Assembly: GCF_024139115.2 (NCBI RefSeq)
Contig: NC_085139.1
Span: 138,873,121-138,937,120 of the forward strand
Length of the DNA: 64,000 nucleotides
Direction of reading: 5' to 3'
Source of the DNA: Armigeres subalbatus
Taxonomy: Eukaryota; Arthropoda; Insecta; Diptera; Culicidae
Part shown: one piece after another, positions 1 through 10,526 of the stretch
Layout: the number at the start of each line of letters is the position of its first letter
Position numbering within the stretch: position 1 is the first letter of the stretch
Made by a program: the position numbers and the translations under genes
The notes under the pieces: model-generated
What the model saw: the letters and a program-made list of their open reading frames with translations, nothing else
Told to the model about the DNA's origin: nothing
Database searches by the model: none

Positions 1-520
1 TTTAAACGCCCGGTAGCTTATAGCTCAAAATAGATAAAGGCGAAATATACTGCCATTATGTTCATGATATTTCCATGTAAAAAATAACCTCATATGATGC
101 CCCCCTAAATCTGTATGTTTTTTTCCTGGAAATCAGCGCTAATCCTTTTTTGAGATGCTCTGAGAAATGGAGTCGCCGCATTTAAAATCTGAATTACTTT
201 TGAAATCAATAAACCGATCTAATAAAAAAAAAGTCAGGAGATCTGCGGTCTAAAATAATTATTGATGAGCAGTTCTAAAATATTCGCACCGGAAAGTTAA
301 ATTCTCTGTTTCGCTTAATCCAAAGCAGAAACAAGCATAAAAAACGGAAAGAAAAACACGATGCTATTAAAATGGATCCTATCTTATGAAAGAACTTACA
401 GGAATTCTATTTAAATCAAGTGTATTAAATTATTTATAAATATGATTTGCTCAATAATACAAAGGATATTGACCCAATAATTGCATACGTAGATGTTAAA
501 CCAATGCATCACACAATTAC
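1..520. other. AT-rich intron, nothing recognised
   Basis: This is the intron downstream of cadherin exon 4. It has stops in all frames and no clear repeat. Confidence 0.5.
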
Positions 521-709
521 CTGTCCTTGATGCGGATACGCGATGGCAAAAACTCCGTAGCCATCGGCAGCCGTCAGTGTGTTTGGTGAAATATCCGAGA
601 TGTTTTGCTGAGAGCCTTCAATCACGAAGTACTCAACGAGACCGTTGACGCCAGCGTCCTTGTCCTGAGCGAGTACGCTCTTGAAGATAGTTGTACCGAC
701 GGGCGTAGA
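521..709 (-). CDS. Cad99C: Cadherin (Cad99C/PCDH15-like), exon 4: second cadherin repeat
   Basis: This 189-base exon has exactly 63 codons, phase 0 at both ends, with acceptor TTTACTTACAG and donor GTAATTG on the minus strand. It begins STPVGTTIFKSVLAQDKDAG, then NGLVEYFVIEGSQQNISDIS, and ends YGVFAIAYPHQGQ. The order VGT, then A-D-D-G, then N-x-x-V-x-Y is the normal layout of the first half of a cadherin repeat. It joins the TAVPE end of exon 3 directly, so no exon is missing from the 50-kb gap. The calcium-binding acidic residues look intact. The next exon must lie left of the window. Confidence 0.82.
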
Positions 710-2507
710 CTGTAAGTAAAAGATAATGAGTAAAATAAGAAATTAAAACATGAACAATAAATCATGTATGGTTCTAATAAATAGAGTCTTAGCAGTAAAT
801 ACTTGAGGGACATGGTACTAGATTTCCAAGGCGGTAATTTTTACAAGTAGAATTGCTGTTGGCAGAAATAAATTGCACCGGACCCCATAAAGCTGTTCCA
901 TGGATAATACACGACGTTCTCGTTTTATAAAAGAAGAAACATCATGCCATCATCATCTGAGGAATCATGACATTGGCGTTGGTCGTGGCTGCTGGAAGCT
1001 TTTTCCACTCAACACATACAGTACATTATTGTTGGCGCATTCTTGCGTTTCCGCTTGGTACCAGATGCATACGTTCAGATGACTCATCATTCTCAATTAA
1101 TCATTTAAGCTGCATAATTTCTTCAGGGGTTATGCAAACAATTTTACAAGCTCCGCGGTTGACGTGGTTAACGATTTGTAGTTTGTTTTCGATTTTTCAA
1201 AAGACGGAGAAACAGGTCTCGGGTAATTCTTGGTGATTTGTTTAACTACAGGAGTTAGAAGATAAATGACGAGAGTTGACTGCTATGCACAAGTCAAACA
1301 TTGCCTTGTTGAGATGTACTGAGATAGATTCTAGCCAGCATGTAATCAACTTTAAAAATCGATTCTACCGTTAACGTACAGTGCGTACCAAAATATAAGT
1401 ACAAATTTTGTGTACAGTTGGTTTTAATGTAGTATCAGTTTATGATCAGATTTAGACGTTAGAAAGATGTTATAAATAATATATACCAACATACCTAAGA
1501 TTTCACTGTAAAAAATTCTGACAACAACCATAAAATCAGTTTTGGCATCTACAACTAAGCGGTATAATCACAATATAAGATTTCTTAACTATTCTATGAA
1601 ACACATTGCAATTTTGGCATAAAAAGTGCCAATGCCTAATGCCGATTTCAATCAATTCTTCAAAGTCCACAAATGAATGGAATTCCGTGACAACAGGAAA
1701 TGAATCTGCGCATCCATTTTCAAAGCTAGCCATCGTCGCCTTTCTCATCATCATCATCAGCAACAATAACAAACTACAACAACGACGCCTCGTCATCGTG
1801 GTCGCCGCGAGTAGTAGATCAATGCACTGAGTAGAATTGCGTTCTTTCCCTTTTTGCAAACTGACATCATATGATGAGATGTCAGTCTTCTTAATGTTCC
1901 GCGGCATAGCCATGATCAAGTTCTTTGCGTTGTTTGTGCATCCGCAAAGCATCTACCAGTCCGTGTTGTTGCTGGCCGATTTGTTATCAACTGGAGCTGC
2001 ATCATTCATCACGAGCTCTTTGAAAGAGTATCCTAATGAGGTTGTGAACCTGACATGACTAGATGATCTTGATCTAAGCCTAACAGATGATTAGAAATGG
2101 TTTGACTGACAAGTAGAGAGATGCAATTCTTCTTTCATGGGGTTACGGAAATTATTCCCATCTGCTGTTTGCGTTCATCATACATGAAAGGCAAAAATAA
2201 CGAAAGAAATATTCTATCATTACAACTGCCTCGCATCACCACAGTCAACACATTGTGAAAGCGAACAGCAACAATGGGAAAAGTGGTGCATCCAGTGTAG
2301 ATAAAATCGTACTCAAATCTCAATCATCAAGTCATGATCATCGTAACAATTTTATGCTTACATATGCAAGATTTTCTATGTAACAAAATAAACTAAATGG
2401 TTCTGCTAATGAAAACACAGTTGGATCAAATACGATTCAATAGGCGATGAATGCAGTAGGTTTTTGACTCCCGCTTGATTTGAACCGAGTCCGAATCTTA
2501 CGACTAA
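710..2507. other. Intron without recognised gene
   Basis: The open frames here are short and carry no domain. A CAT/CAA-rich low-complexity patch lies at about 1740-1790. Nothing else is supported. Confidence 0.45.
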
Positions 2508-2811
2508 TTGATTTCGCCGCCTCCAATAATATGGCCATTCGCAGCACCTACTTCGAACACAGCCTTCCTTCCAAAAAATGGCAGACGCCCGGTATACTGG
2601 TGGAGTCCCGAGATTGCGGCCCTTCGATCAACCTGCCTTAAGGCTAGACGAAGGGTGCAACGTGCCCGCACCGAGGATGAAAGAGCAGACCGCCGTGAAG
2701 TGTTTCGAGCTGCGAAACTGGCCTTTAACAAGGCCATTAAGAGCAGTAAGAGAGCGTGTTTCGACAACCTATGCGAAGGAGCCAACGGTCTGGTAAAAAA
2801 TCTGGTAAATT
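2508..2811 (+). pseudogene. R1-type non-LTR fragment (linker before RT)
   Basis: An open frame reads PVYWWSPEIAALRSTCLKAR, then an arginine-rich helix and AKLAFNKAIKSSKRACFDNL. In R1-clade elements this tract lies between the endonuclease and the reverse transcriptase. The frame stops at about 2811, where the sequence switches to a different RT family (see 2812). It is a short relic with no functional capacity. Confidence 0.6.
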
Positions 2812-4040
2812 GAACAGCTACCGGAAGAGTGGAAGGAAGGGATCATATGCCCAATCTATGTACAAGAGAGGCGACAACCTGGAGTGAGAGAACTTTCGAT
2901 CGACAACCATCCTTAATGCTGCCAATAATCAGTGATATCCCTGATCATCTTTCGTCCTTTGTCACCAATAGTGATTGAGTTCGTGGGAAGTTATCATGCC
3001 GGCTTTGTTGATGGCCGCTCGATAACGGACCAGCTCTATACTGTACGGCATATCCCTCAGAAATGCCGTGAATACCAGATCCCAGCGCACCATCTGTTTA
3101 TCGATTCAAGGCGGCACGCCGTAGTATAGATCGCGTAGAGCTATGAGGAATTGTGGACGTAAACATATTTCCTGGGAAGCTTACCAGACTGATCAAAGCA
3201 GCGATGAATGGTGTGCAAAACTGTGTGAAGGTTTCGGATGAACACTCCAGTTTATTCGAATCTCGCCAAGGTGATGGATGTACAATGTACATGCTTATTG
3301 TTCAACATTGCACTAGAAGGTGTCATGCGAAGAGCCGAATGTAACAGCCGAGGTACGATGTTCAACCAATTCAGTCAACTTGTTTGTTTCTCGCATGACA
3401 TGGGCAACGTAGGCCGAACATTTGCAAAGTTGGACTGATGGTGAATGCATCGAAAACAAAGCACATGCTAGTGGGCTGAGCCGAACGCGACAGGACCCGC
3501 TTGGGTAGTGATGTTACGATAGACGGTGATACTTTCGAGGTTGTTGATGAATTCGTCTACCTTGGATCCATGCTAATGACTAATAATAATGCCAGTCGTG
3601 ACGGGCTCCAGAAGAAACTGCGGTCAAAAAAGATTCACACCCGCACCAATGTGTCACTCATAAAACTGGCATAAAACTCTAGGGACATGAAATTTGTACC
3701 ATGCTCGAGGAGGACTTGCAAGAGGACTGTGTGTTGCGGCGAAGGATGAACCACGAGCTTGCCGAACTCTACGACGAAGCCAGTATCCAGAGGGTAGCTA
3801 AATCTGGAAGGTACGATGGGCAGGGCATGTTTCAAGAGCGCCGGACAGCACCTCTGCAAAGATAGTGTTCACTTCCGACTCGCAAAGAAACAAGAAGGCG
3901 TGAAGCACACATAGCGAGGTGCGCTAACCAGATACAGATCGACTTAGCGAGCGTGGGGCGCAATCGAGGATGGAGATGTGACCTCGTGGTCAAATTGTTG
4001 ATTTAGTTCTATCTGTTTAGATGTAAGCTAAATAAAAGAA
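2812..4040 (+). pseudogene. Decayed non-LTR reverse transcriptase (RTE-like), 5'-truncated
   Basis: Across several frames one can follow LPEEWKEGIICPIY, then QAGF-like VDGRSITDQLYTVRH, KLTRLIKAAMNGVQNCVKV, and EVVDEFVYLGSMLMTNNNAS. These are successive RT blocks and the start of the C-terminal domain also seen in the copies at 4737, 14214 and 46309, but strongly diverged. The catalytic FADD is degraded to CFSHDMG. Many frameshifts and stops make this an old, dead copy. It ends in an AAATAAAAG tail near 4038. The RTE-like label comes from the general domain style. Confidence 0.65.
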
Positions 4041-4342
4041 CGAAACGTCTTGAGAATTTATGAAATTCAAACCATTTCACAGGAATTACAGCGATGCCCT
4101 ACGCGTAAAAAGCATGTAAAAAGGTTTTTTTAGGTTGTGAATGACATAAAACATCATAACATTAAACTTTTGTAAATAGCCTTTCGACACAACTCTGTTG
4201 TATGAGAAAAGTTAAAAAGATTAAGCCATCATTCAAGAAAATCAATCAGATTTGAAAGAGTTAGGAGCTTGTGATCAGTACCAAGCACGCCAAGATTAGA
4301 ACACTCGTTATTGACTTCCAAACATTCTCAAACAGTGGATAT

Positions 4343-4429
4343 CTATACTGCCGGTGGAAGCATAATTGTCCCATGTTTGCTGGGATTCCCTATACACATG
4401 GGACAATTATGCGTCCACCGGCAGTATAG
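4343..4429. mobile_element. 87-bp hairpin element with TATACTGCCG tips
   Basis: Two 33-bp inverted arms with one mismatch surround a 21-base spacer. The outer tips read CTATACTGCCG on each strand and are bounded by TATA on both sides, as expected for a TA or TATA target. There is no coding capacity. The same tips occur on the hairpin at 31170-31255, whose stem is otherwise different, which suggests a family of minimal hairpin transposons. Confidence 0.6.
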
Positions 4430-4722
4430 TAGCTACATTATTTCTTTCTCATTTAATCAAATTAGCCTCCATGTTGATCCTTACCATATACCAAACCACT
4501 TACTCTATAGTACTGTAGTAGGGGGTTACTCTTTAAGCGAATTCTATATTGATGCTTCCTTCCTTATCCCTATGGAAAAGATTGGCGGGGACAGGAGTAG
4601 TAACCCTCATGTTTTGTCATTTCTATCTTAGATTAAAATCAATGAACTCTCAACCTTTATTTCTCATAAAAATCTGGATAAGGATAAAAAAATACATGAG
4701 TATCACTAGTGTCCTTTCTACG

Positions 4723-4736
4723 AGGTTTTCATACAA
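4723..4736. repeat. Target-site duplication, left copy
   Basis: The 14-base sequence AGGTTTTCATACAA is repeated exactly at 6115-6128 and brackets the antisense RT copy. Confidence 0.85.
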
Positions 4737-6114
4737 TATTATTATTATTTATTCAGACTAAGGCCGAAGTGGCCTGTGCGGTATATAAGAGTCTTCTCCA
4801 TTCGGCTCGGTCCATGGCTACACGTCGCCAACCACGCAGTCTACGGAAGGTCCGCAAGTCATCTTCCACCTTGCCCGCTGCGCACCTCGCCTTCTTGTGC
4901 CCGTCGGATCGTTGTCGAGAACCATTTTCACCGGGTTACTGTCCAACATTCTGGCTACGTGCCCGGCCCACCGCAGTCGGCTTTCGAAAACTCCAAGTGC
5001 GCGTTGATCCTCCACGAGCATCGTCCAGGTCTCGTGTCCGTAGAGGACTACCGGTCTGATGAGCGTTTTGTAGATTGTCAGTTTGGTACGGCGACGAACT
5101 CTATTCGATCGGAGCGTCTTGCGGAGTCCAAAGTATGTACGATTTCCAGCCACTATGCGTCTCCGAATTTTTCTGCTGGTATCATTTTCGGCGGTCACCA
5201 GTGAGCCCAAGTACACAAATTCTTCTACCACCTTGATTTCGTCACCACCGATGCAAACCCGCGGTGGGTGGCTCATATTGTCTTCTCTTGAACCTCTTCC
5301 TATCATGTACTTCGTCTTCGACGTGTTGATGACTAGTCCGATCCTCTTGGCTTCCTTCTTCAGTCTGAAGTAGCTTCCTCCATCTTCTCAATGTTACGTG
5401 CCATAATATCTATGTCGTCGGCGAAGCCAAATAGCTGGACGGACATATTGAACATTGTACCACTCGTGTTAATCCCTGCTCTTCGTATTACCCCTTCCAA
5501 AGCGATGTTGAATAGCAGACACGAAAGGCCATCACCTTGCCCTAACCCTCTGCGGGTTTCGAAGGGTCTCGAGAATGCCCCTGAAACTCGAACTACGCAC
5601 ATCGCCCGATCCATCGTCGCTTTGATCAACCGTGTCAGTTTATCCGGTAATCCATTTTCGAGCATTAGCTGCCATAGTTGGTCCCGATCGATTGTATCAT
5701 ATGCGGCTTTGAAGTCGATGAATAGATGATGTGTGGACACGTTGTATTCGCGGCATTTCTGCAGTACTTGGCGAATGGCGAACACCTGGTCCGTGGTGGA
5801 GCGTTCGCCCATAAAACCCGCCTGGTACTGCCCCCACGAACTCCCTTGCAATTGGTGCTAGTCGACGGCATAAAATTTGGGAGAGTACCTTGTAGGCGGC
5901 GTTCAGCAATGTGATTGCGCGGTAGTTGCTACAATCCAGCTTATCGCTTTTTTTGTAGATGGGACACACGACACCTTCCATCCACTCCTGCGGCAAAACT
6001 TCCTCCTCCCAAATCTTGGTAATGACCCAGTGCAGCGCTCTAGCCAGTGCCTCACCATCGTGTTCAAATAGCTCTCCTGGTAGTTGGTCAACCCCAGGGA
6101 CTTTGTTGTTCTTC
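4737..6114 (-). mobile_element. 5'-truncated RTE-like non-LTR retrotransposon, antisense
   Basis: Minus-strand reading starts KNNKVPGVDQLPGELFEHD and continues through ALHWVITKIWEEEVLPQEW, a frameshift near 5830, QAGFMGERSTTDQVFAIRQV, THHLFIDFKAAYDTIDRDQL, the intact catalytic FADD of FGFADDIDIMARN, VYLGSLVTAENDTSR and KLTIYKTLIRPVVLYGHETW. The 5' end is cut inside the RT domain. Near 4970 the segment between ALGVFE and RLRWAGHVARM is deleted (about 50-60 residues compared with the copy at 14214). The 3' tail is an AAT-rich run at about 4737-4750. The perfect 14-bp target duplication defines both borders and points to a fairly recent target-primed insertion. Confidence 0.88.
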
Positions 6115-6128
6115 AGGTTTTCATACAA
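6115..6128. repeat. Target-site duplication, right copy
   Basis: Exact copy of the 14 bases at 4723-4736. Confidence 0.85.
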
Positions 6129-6318
6129 AGCTAATGGAAATGCTCTGAAGTTTTAAGCTAAATGATTGAATCATCCGCTTTCAATCCAGCCTACCCTAGT
6201 AGAGTAAAAGTGCCGATAGTCGTGGGTGCTCCTATAGTTGCGGTAGAGTAGTTTTTAGCAAATCTACATATTAAACGTAGCAACCCACATTGTTGATCAA
6301 TTAGGTGAACTGTCACGA

Positions 6319-7243
6319 AGGTACCCCGGGGCAAGTGGGACCTAAAAAAACGTTAGTTCAGCAAAATTGTTAACACATACTCAGAAAAAAGGTTATTTCA
6401 GAACATTGGAAGCCATTTATTCAATTACAAAAATATTGGTAGTGCAAGAAATAAATTTACCTTCAGAACCCACTTACCCCTTCAAACGGGGCAAGTGGGA
6501 CCTATCCAGTTTTCTACTGTCGAACGAAACTTATTTGAGAAATGTAGATGTACTGGTCATATTATTTCTGAGTATTAGTATATTTAGATCATAGATGGAG
6601 ATTGGTTGAATGTCGGACTTTATTTGTGCAACAAGAAAGGGATTATAATGTTAGCAGATATGAAAACAAGACAACAGCCGCCGTTTTACTGTTTATTTGG
6701 CAGTTTTCTTGTTTACATTTAGCTTACTTTTGTAACAAATGTTTTAGGTGGCAAGGATAGGCAAATTTTTATACACTTTTCGTATGAATAAATATGTCCC
6801 TTTTTAGAACACAAATTATCACATAAATCAGTTTTTATTCAGGCGATGCGGAGTGTTTTTAATTTGTAACAGAACAAAATAGCCAATTTATGTGTTAAGC
6901 ACTTTCTTTATCTGAAAATCTGATGCGAAGTTTGAAAAAAACAAAACACAAAACAAATCCTGTTGACCTATTGTAGAATAAATAGATTATTTGCACTGTA
7001 AACGGAAGAATATCGCATAGTTATAGCCATTGATTTTCTTCATGCGGGAGAATACACATTTTTTAATTCACTGTACAATACTTTTTACCAACGAAACAAA
7101 CTGCTCTGATTCAGATCCATATGATAATATATATATTATATGAAAAAGGAAGTTATTTTTTACTAGACAATCATCTAAAAACAATTAAAATAGCTTTATC
7201 AAAAATGTTGTTCAAATATGACCCACTTGCCCCATGTATGTTA
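6319..7243. mobile_element. Non-coding element with GGGGCAAGTGGGAC motifs
   Basis: The left tip is AGGTACCCCGGGGCAAGTGG at 6319. A second same-sense copy of the core lies at about 6487, and an inverted copy (GACCCACTTGCCCC) at about 7222. The interior is AT-rich and non-coding. The tip shares its GGTAC-CCGGGGCAAGT core with the 5-kb element at 40383. The right terminus is incomplete, so the border is approximate. Confidence 0.45.
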
Positions 7244-7380
7244 AAACTCAAGGACAAATGAAAATAGCAGATTTTGACTTTAATTAAAAAATTTTAATCG
7301 TTTTCGATGCCACACAATTATTTCATTGGTCAAAATATTCATTTTCCACGTCAATGATGAATTTAGAAACGACTATTTAG

Positions 7381-7575
7381 TTGGAAATCCATTGAATTAA
7401 AATAAAAGTAATAGATTTTCCCGGTAGTTTAAAGTCATGATCAAGCATTACAATAATGCAGTCGTACGCATGTTAGGACGGGAATGGGGTAAGAAACCCT
7501 AATTGGAAATCCATTGAATTAAAATAAAAGTAATAGATTTTCCCGGTAGTTTAAAGTCATCATCAAGCATTACTA
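7381..7575. repeat. Direct duplication of ~75 bp, 122-bp offset
   Basis: The block starting TTGGAAATCCATTGAATTAA at 7381 recurs at 7503 and is nearly identical through TCAAGCATTAC. The 122-base step suggests a local tandem duplication whose second half has diverged or been lost. Confidence 0.75.
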
Positions 7576-8261
7576 TGGTGCCTCAAATGGTTTTGATTCC
7601 AAATATGTTTGTGTCGGGTGAACTCGTTTATAGTTCTGCTTCAAAATTGGAAATTAAAATAACTTGAATTTAAAATAAAATTAAAATTAATTAAGCTAAA
7701 TATTAGTTTTTATTTAGATTGAATTCGATCAAAACCACTGCGCTTCCTTCACACGCGAGTGAACAAGAGCCCTACCACATGACAAAACAAAATGTAAATA
7801 AGTCTCCAACTGAGTGCCGAATATAGTTCACCTACATAGTTGGATTTGGCGGTTGATATCTCGAGCAATGCAAAAATCGTGCGGGCAGCGATCCCACTAA
7901 AATCCTTTCAGGGTCTATTAACCTTTTGCTCGTATCCCTCCCATCCATAAAATTCTGAGCGGATAGCAAACAGGCTGATTATGACTGTTAGCTAGAAATA
8001 GCGAGAGATGTAATTGTCGAGAGGACGATTCAATAACTCGGCTTATCATGAAAATTCAACTTTGTTGTTTTCTTGATATCCGGTGCCGAAGATCGCGAAA
8101 ATGGGTTAATCTGAGGATTTGAAAGTCTTTTATCGATGACTTTGAACTGATTAGTGGAAGAGGCAGCAGTGATTCCGAAGTTGTCCTCGCGCCGTGGTTT
8201 GAATTTTGAGATCGTAGATAGACGTAAAGTATATTTCGTGCAGTGAAAAGGCGTGCAAAAA

Positions 8262-8555
8262 ATGCCGGACAAGAAAGGTTCGTGGCCTAAGCTGCATGTG
8301 CCCGATCACACCACATCGGACAACGTCATCGCTGACCCCACCATCAGCTTCAGAGGTGTCCTGGGTACGCCCGGAAGAGGGTATCGTACGCCAAAAGCGT
8401 GCCCTAGGCAGGGCGAGAACGAGACACCGTTCACCGTGTTCATTCGCTGCGATTTTCCGCCTAGTTCCGTCGAGGAAAGGCACCCGGCGGGTTCACCTCA
8501 CCACCCCCCGTTCATCTCCTGTTCATCCGTCATCAGTCGCCGGGCGGCAGCATAA
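8262..8555 (+). CDS. Unrecognised 97-codon GC-rich ORF
   Basis: The ATG at 8262 lies in the context CAAAAAATGCC, after an A/G-rich leader that resembles an insect 5' UTR. The frame (MPDKKGSWPKLHVPDHTTSD) is GC-rich with codon-like third positions, unlike the AT-rich surroundings. It contains RTPKACPRQGENETPFTVFI and ends in TAA. I recognise no domain. It could be a captured host first exon, an exon of a nested gene, or the edge of an LTR element, since a retroviral-type primer site follows at 9318. A GTGAGT donor-like motif lies just after the stop, near 8560. Confidence 0.3.
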   Translation: MPDKKGSWPKLHVPDHTTSDNVIADPTISFRGVLGTPGRGYRTPKACPRQGENETPFTVFIRCDFPPSSVEERHPAGSPHHPPFISCSSVISRRAAA

Positions 8556-9317
8556 AAAGGTCGTGAGTACTCATTCGTGAATGTAGTGTTGTCCTTGCGC
8601 AAGTGACTTTGAGAGCCCGCTACCGAAGGTTGTACCGGTCAGCGCGGCATGAACGAAATAGCATGAACCGTCGCACGAAACCGAGAGATAGGAAAGCACA
8701 CGATACAGAAACATAACCCCAAACACGCACGTTGACTAGCTAGATGATAGATGAAGAATGGGAAAGGTAGAAACAAGTAGAAATAGACACTGAATTATAT
8801 TATAGCGCGCCGCGCCTAAAGTTAGATTCCTAGGACTTGTATAATAAATTGAATTGCACTGAAATAAATGAGCTTGAAGGTAGGACATGGGAAAATGTAC
8901 ATTTTAAAAATGGAGTGAAACTGGTTGAATGATTTTTAGGTAACACGGGAGTTCGGTAGTTTTTTATGTATAGGGGAAGTTGGCTCCGAAATCAACTGGA
9001 GTACTACCGAATCGAATACAGGTTAGTACAACTGGTGAATAGAGAGTAGAGGCTTGACCGATGATGATGAAACCCCCATTTGTTAAATTTAGCATCGGTC
9101 GACGATTGGAATACTTTTTCTCGCTATTCTCTTGTCCTATTTGGACAGTTGTAGTCAGCCAACTTGTTTCCCGCCCAGAACTTTTGAAAAATAGGAACCT
9201 TCTCCTGAAAGTTCTCGTAGTCGGGCACACTCAACCTTGGTAAATGGTCTCCCCTCGGGAGTGGCGCATAAGCCATTCTACTTAAAACGGGAACTCGTAC
9301 GGCTGACGGGCTATAAA

Positions 9318-9335
9318 TGGCGCCCAACGTGGGGC
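9318..9335 (+). other. Primer binding site complementary to tRNA-Lys(CUU)
   Basis: TGGCGCCCAACGTGGGGC is, as far as I recall the insect tRNA, the exact 18-base complement of the 3' end of tRNA-Lys(CUU) including CCA. Such sites sit just inside the 5' LTR of gypsy-type elements. About 400 bases before it (roughly 8900-9317) could be a remnant LTR, but no second LTR, pol gene or clear TG...CA border was found. Confidence 0.55.
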
Positions 9336-9533
9336 TTTTGTGAGGCGCGTTTGTCAGTAATAAACTCTGTTGATGACAAAGCGTATATTGTTAGGCGTTG
9401 CTCGAATATTGATTCCCTGTAGATTACTATACAACCTGCCCCCGTTACGTTGGGATATGGATACTCGGAAGTAGTGCGTAACGGTGTAAATCGCCATATC
9501 GCCAGTACAACACTGAAGCTGACAATATGGCGT

Positions 9534-9785
9534 CCCTAACCCCGAATCCCAAGGTGTCAGGCGACCCGTGCCGAGGGGATGAATGACCTGGGAAGTGAAA
9601 CAATTAGCCACGTCGTTAACGGAGCCTGTGGAGGTTCCACAGAGTGAGTGCTGCTTTGGCGGCAAGCGGGTGGCAGTTGGTGGTACCCACATACCCCCAA
9701 GTGGAGCACATATGGTGCAAGCGAATGGGAGCTGGGGGTATTACTCGTAATACCCCCACAGAGTGTCGGGTGGTTGATGCTTCTA
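9534..9785 (+). repeat. Non-LTR 5' UTR module C
   Basis: The block begins CCCTAACCCCGAATCCCAAG and runs through GTTAACGGAGCCTGTGG and a palindromic GGGGGTATTACTCGTAATAC. It closely matches 24123-24360 and, in its first part, 58018-58110. Here it is joined directly to the RT 3' end at 9786, skipping the body of the element. Confidence 0.7.
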
Positions 9786-10526
9786 CGGTACCGAGCGCTC
9801 CTCCTCGGCAGGTTTAGTCATCAACGTCAACAAAACCAAATCGTTGGATGTAAACACGGTGACTCCTTCCAGTTTTACAGTAGCCGGGCAACCAGTGGAG
9901 AATGTTGAAAGCTTCCAATATCTTGGTAGCCAAATGGCGTCACACGGCGGTACGAAGATCGACATAGGCGCACGGATCAAGAAAGCAAGAGCTGCCTTTG
10001 CGAGTTTAAGAAATATCTGGAAAAACAGGCAGATAAGTGAACGCACCAAAATACGAATTTTCAACTCTAACGTGAAATCTGTGCTGTTATACGCTAGCGA
10101 AACATGGTGTGTATCAGTGGAGAACACTCAACGGCTGCAGGTGTTCATTAACAGATGCCTGCGGTATATAATTCGGGCCTGGTGGCCTCACAACTGGATC
10201 TCAAACAACGAGCTCCATCGTCGTTGTCACCAGAGGCCGATAGCAACAGAAATTCGGGATCGGAAGTAGGGCTGGGTCGGCCACACTCTACGTAGGGGCG
10301 GAAACGAAATTTGTAAACAAGCATTAGACTGGAACCCAGCGGGACATCGCAGCAGAGGCAGACCCAGAGGCTCATGGCGGCGAAGCCTCAATAAAGAAAT
10401 AAAAGAAGTCGACCGAAATCTAACCTGGCAGGTTAAAGCGATAGCCGGGCAACGCTCAGTATGGAGATCTTTCAAATCGGCCCTTTACACCACCGGAGGT
10501 GTACAGGATCCATAAGTAAGTAAAAA
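9786..10526 (+). pseudogene. 3' end of a non-LTR ORF2, internally deleted element
   Basis: The frame reads GLVINVNKTK-like sequence, then FQYLGSQMASHGGTKIDIGA, SVLLYASETWCVSVENTQRL and NWISNNELHRRCHQRPI. After a TAG at 10267 it continues HTLRRGGNEICKQALDWNPA. This is the post-RT C-terminal domain of an RTE/jockey-type ORF2. The catalytic RT core is absent because the 5' module at 9534 is fused straight to it. The element ends in a short TAAG repeat (10512-10526). A deletion derivative that could only move in trans. Confidence 0.7.
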
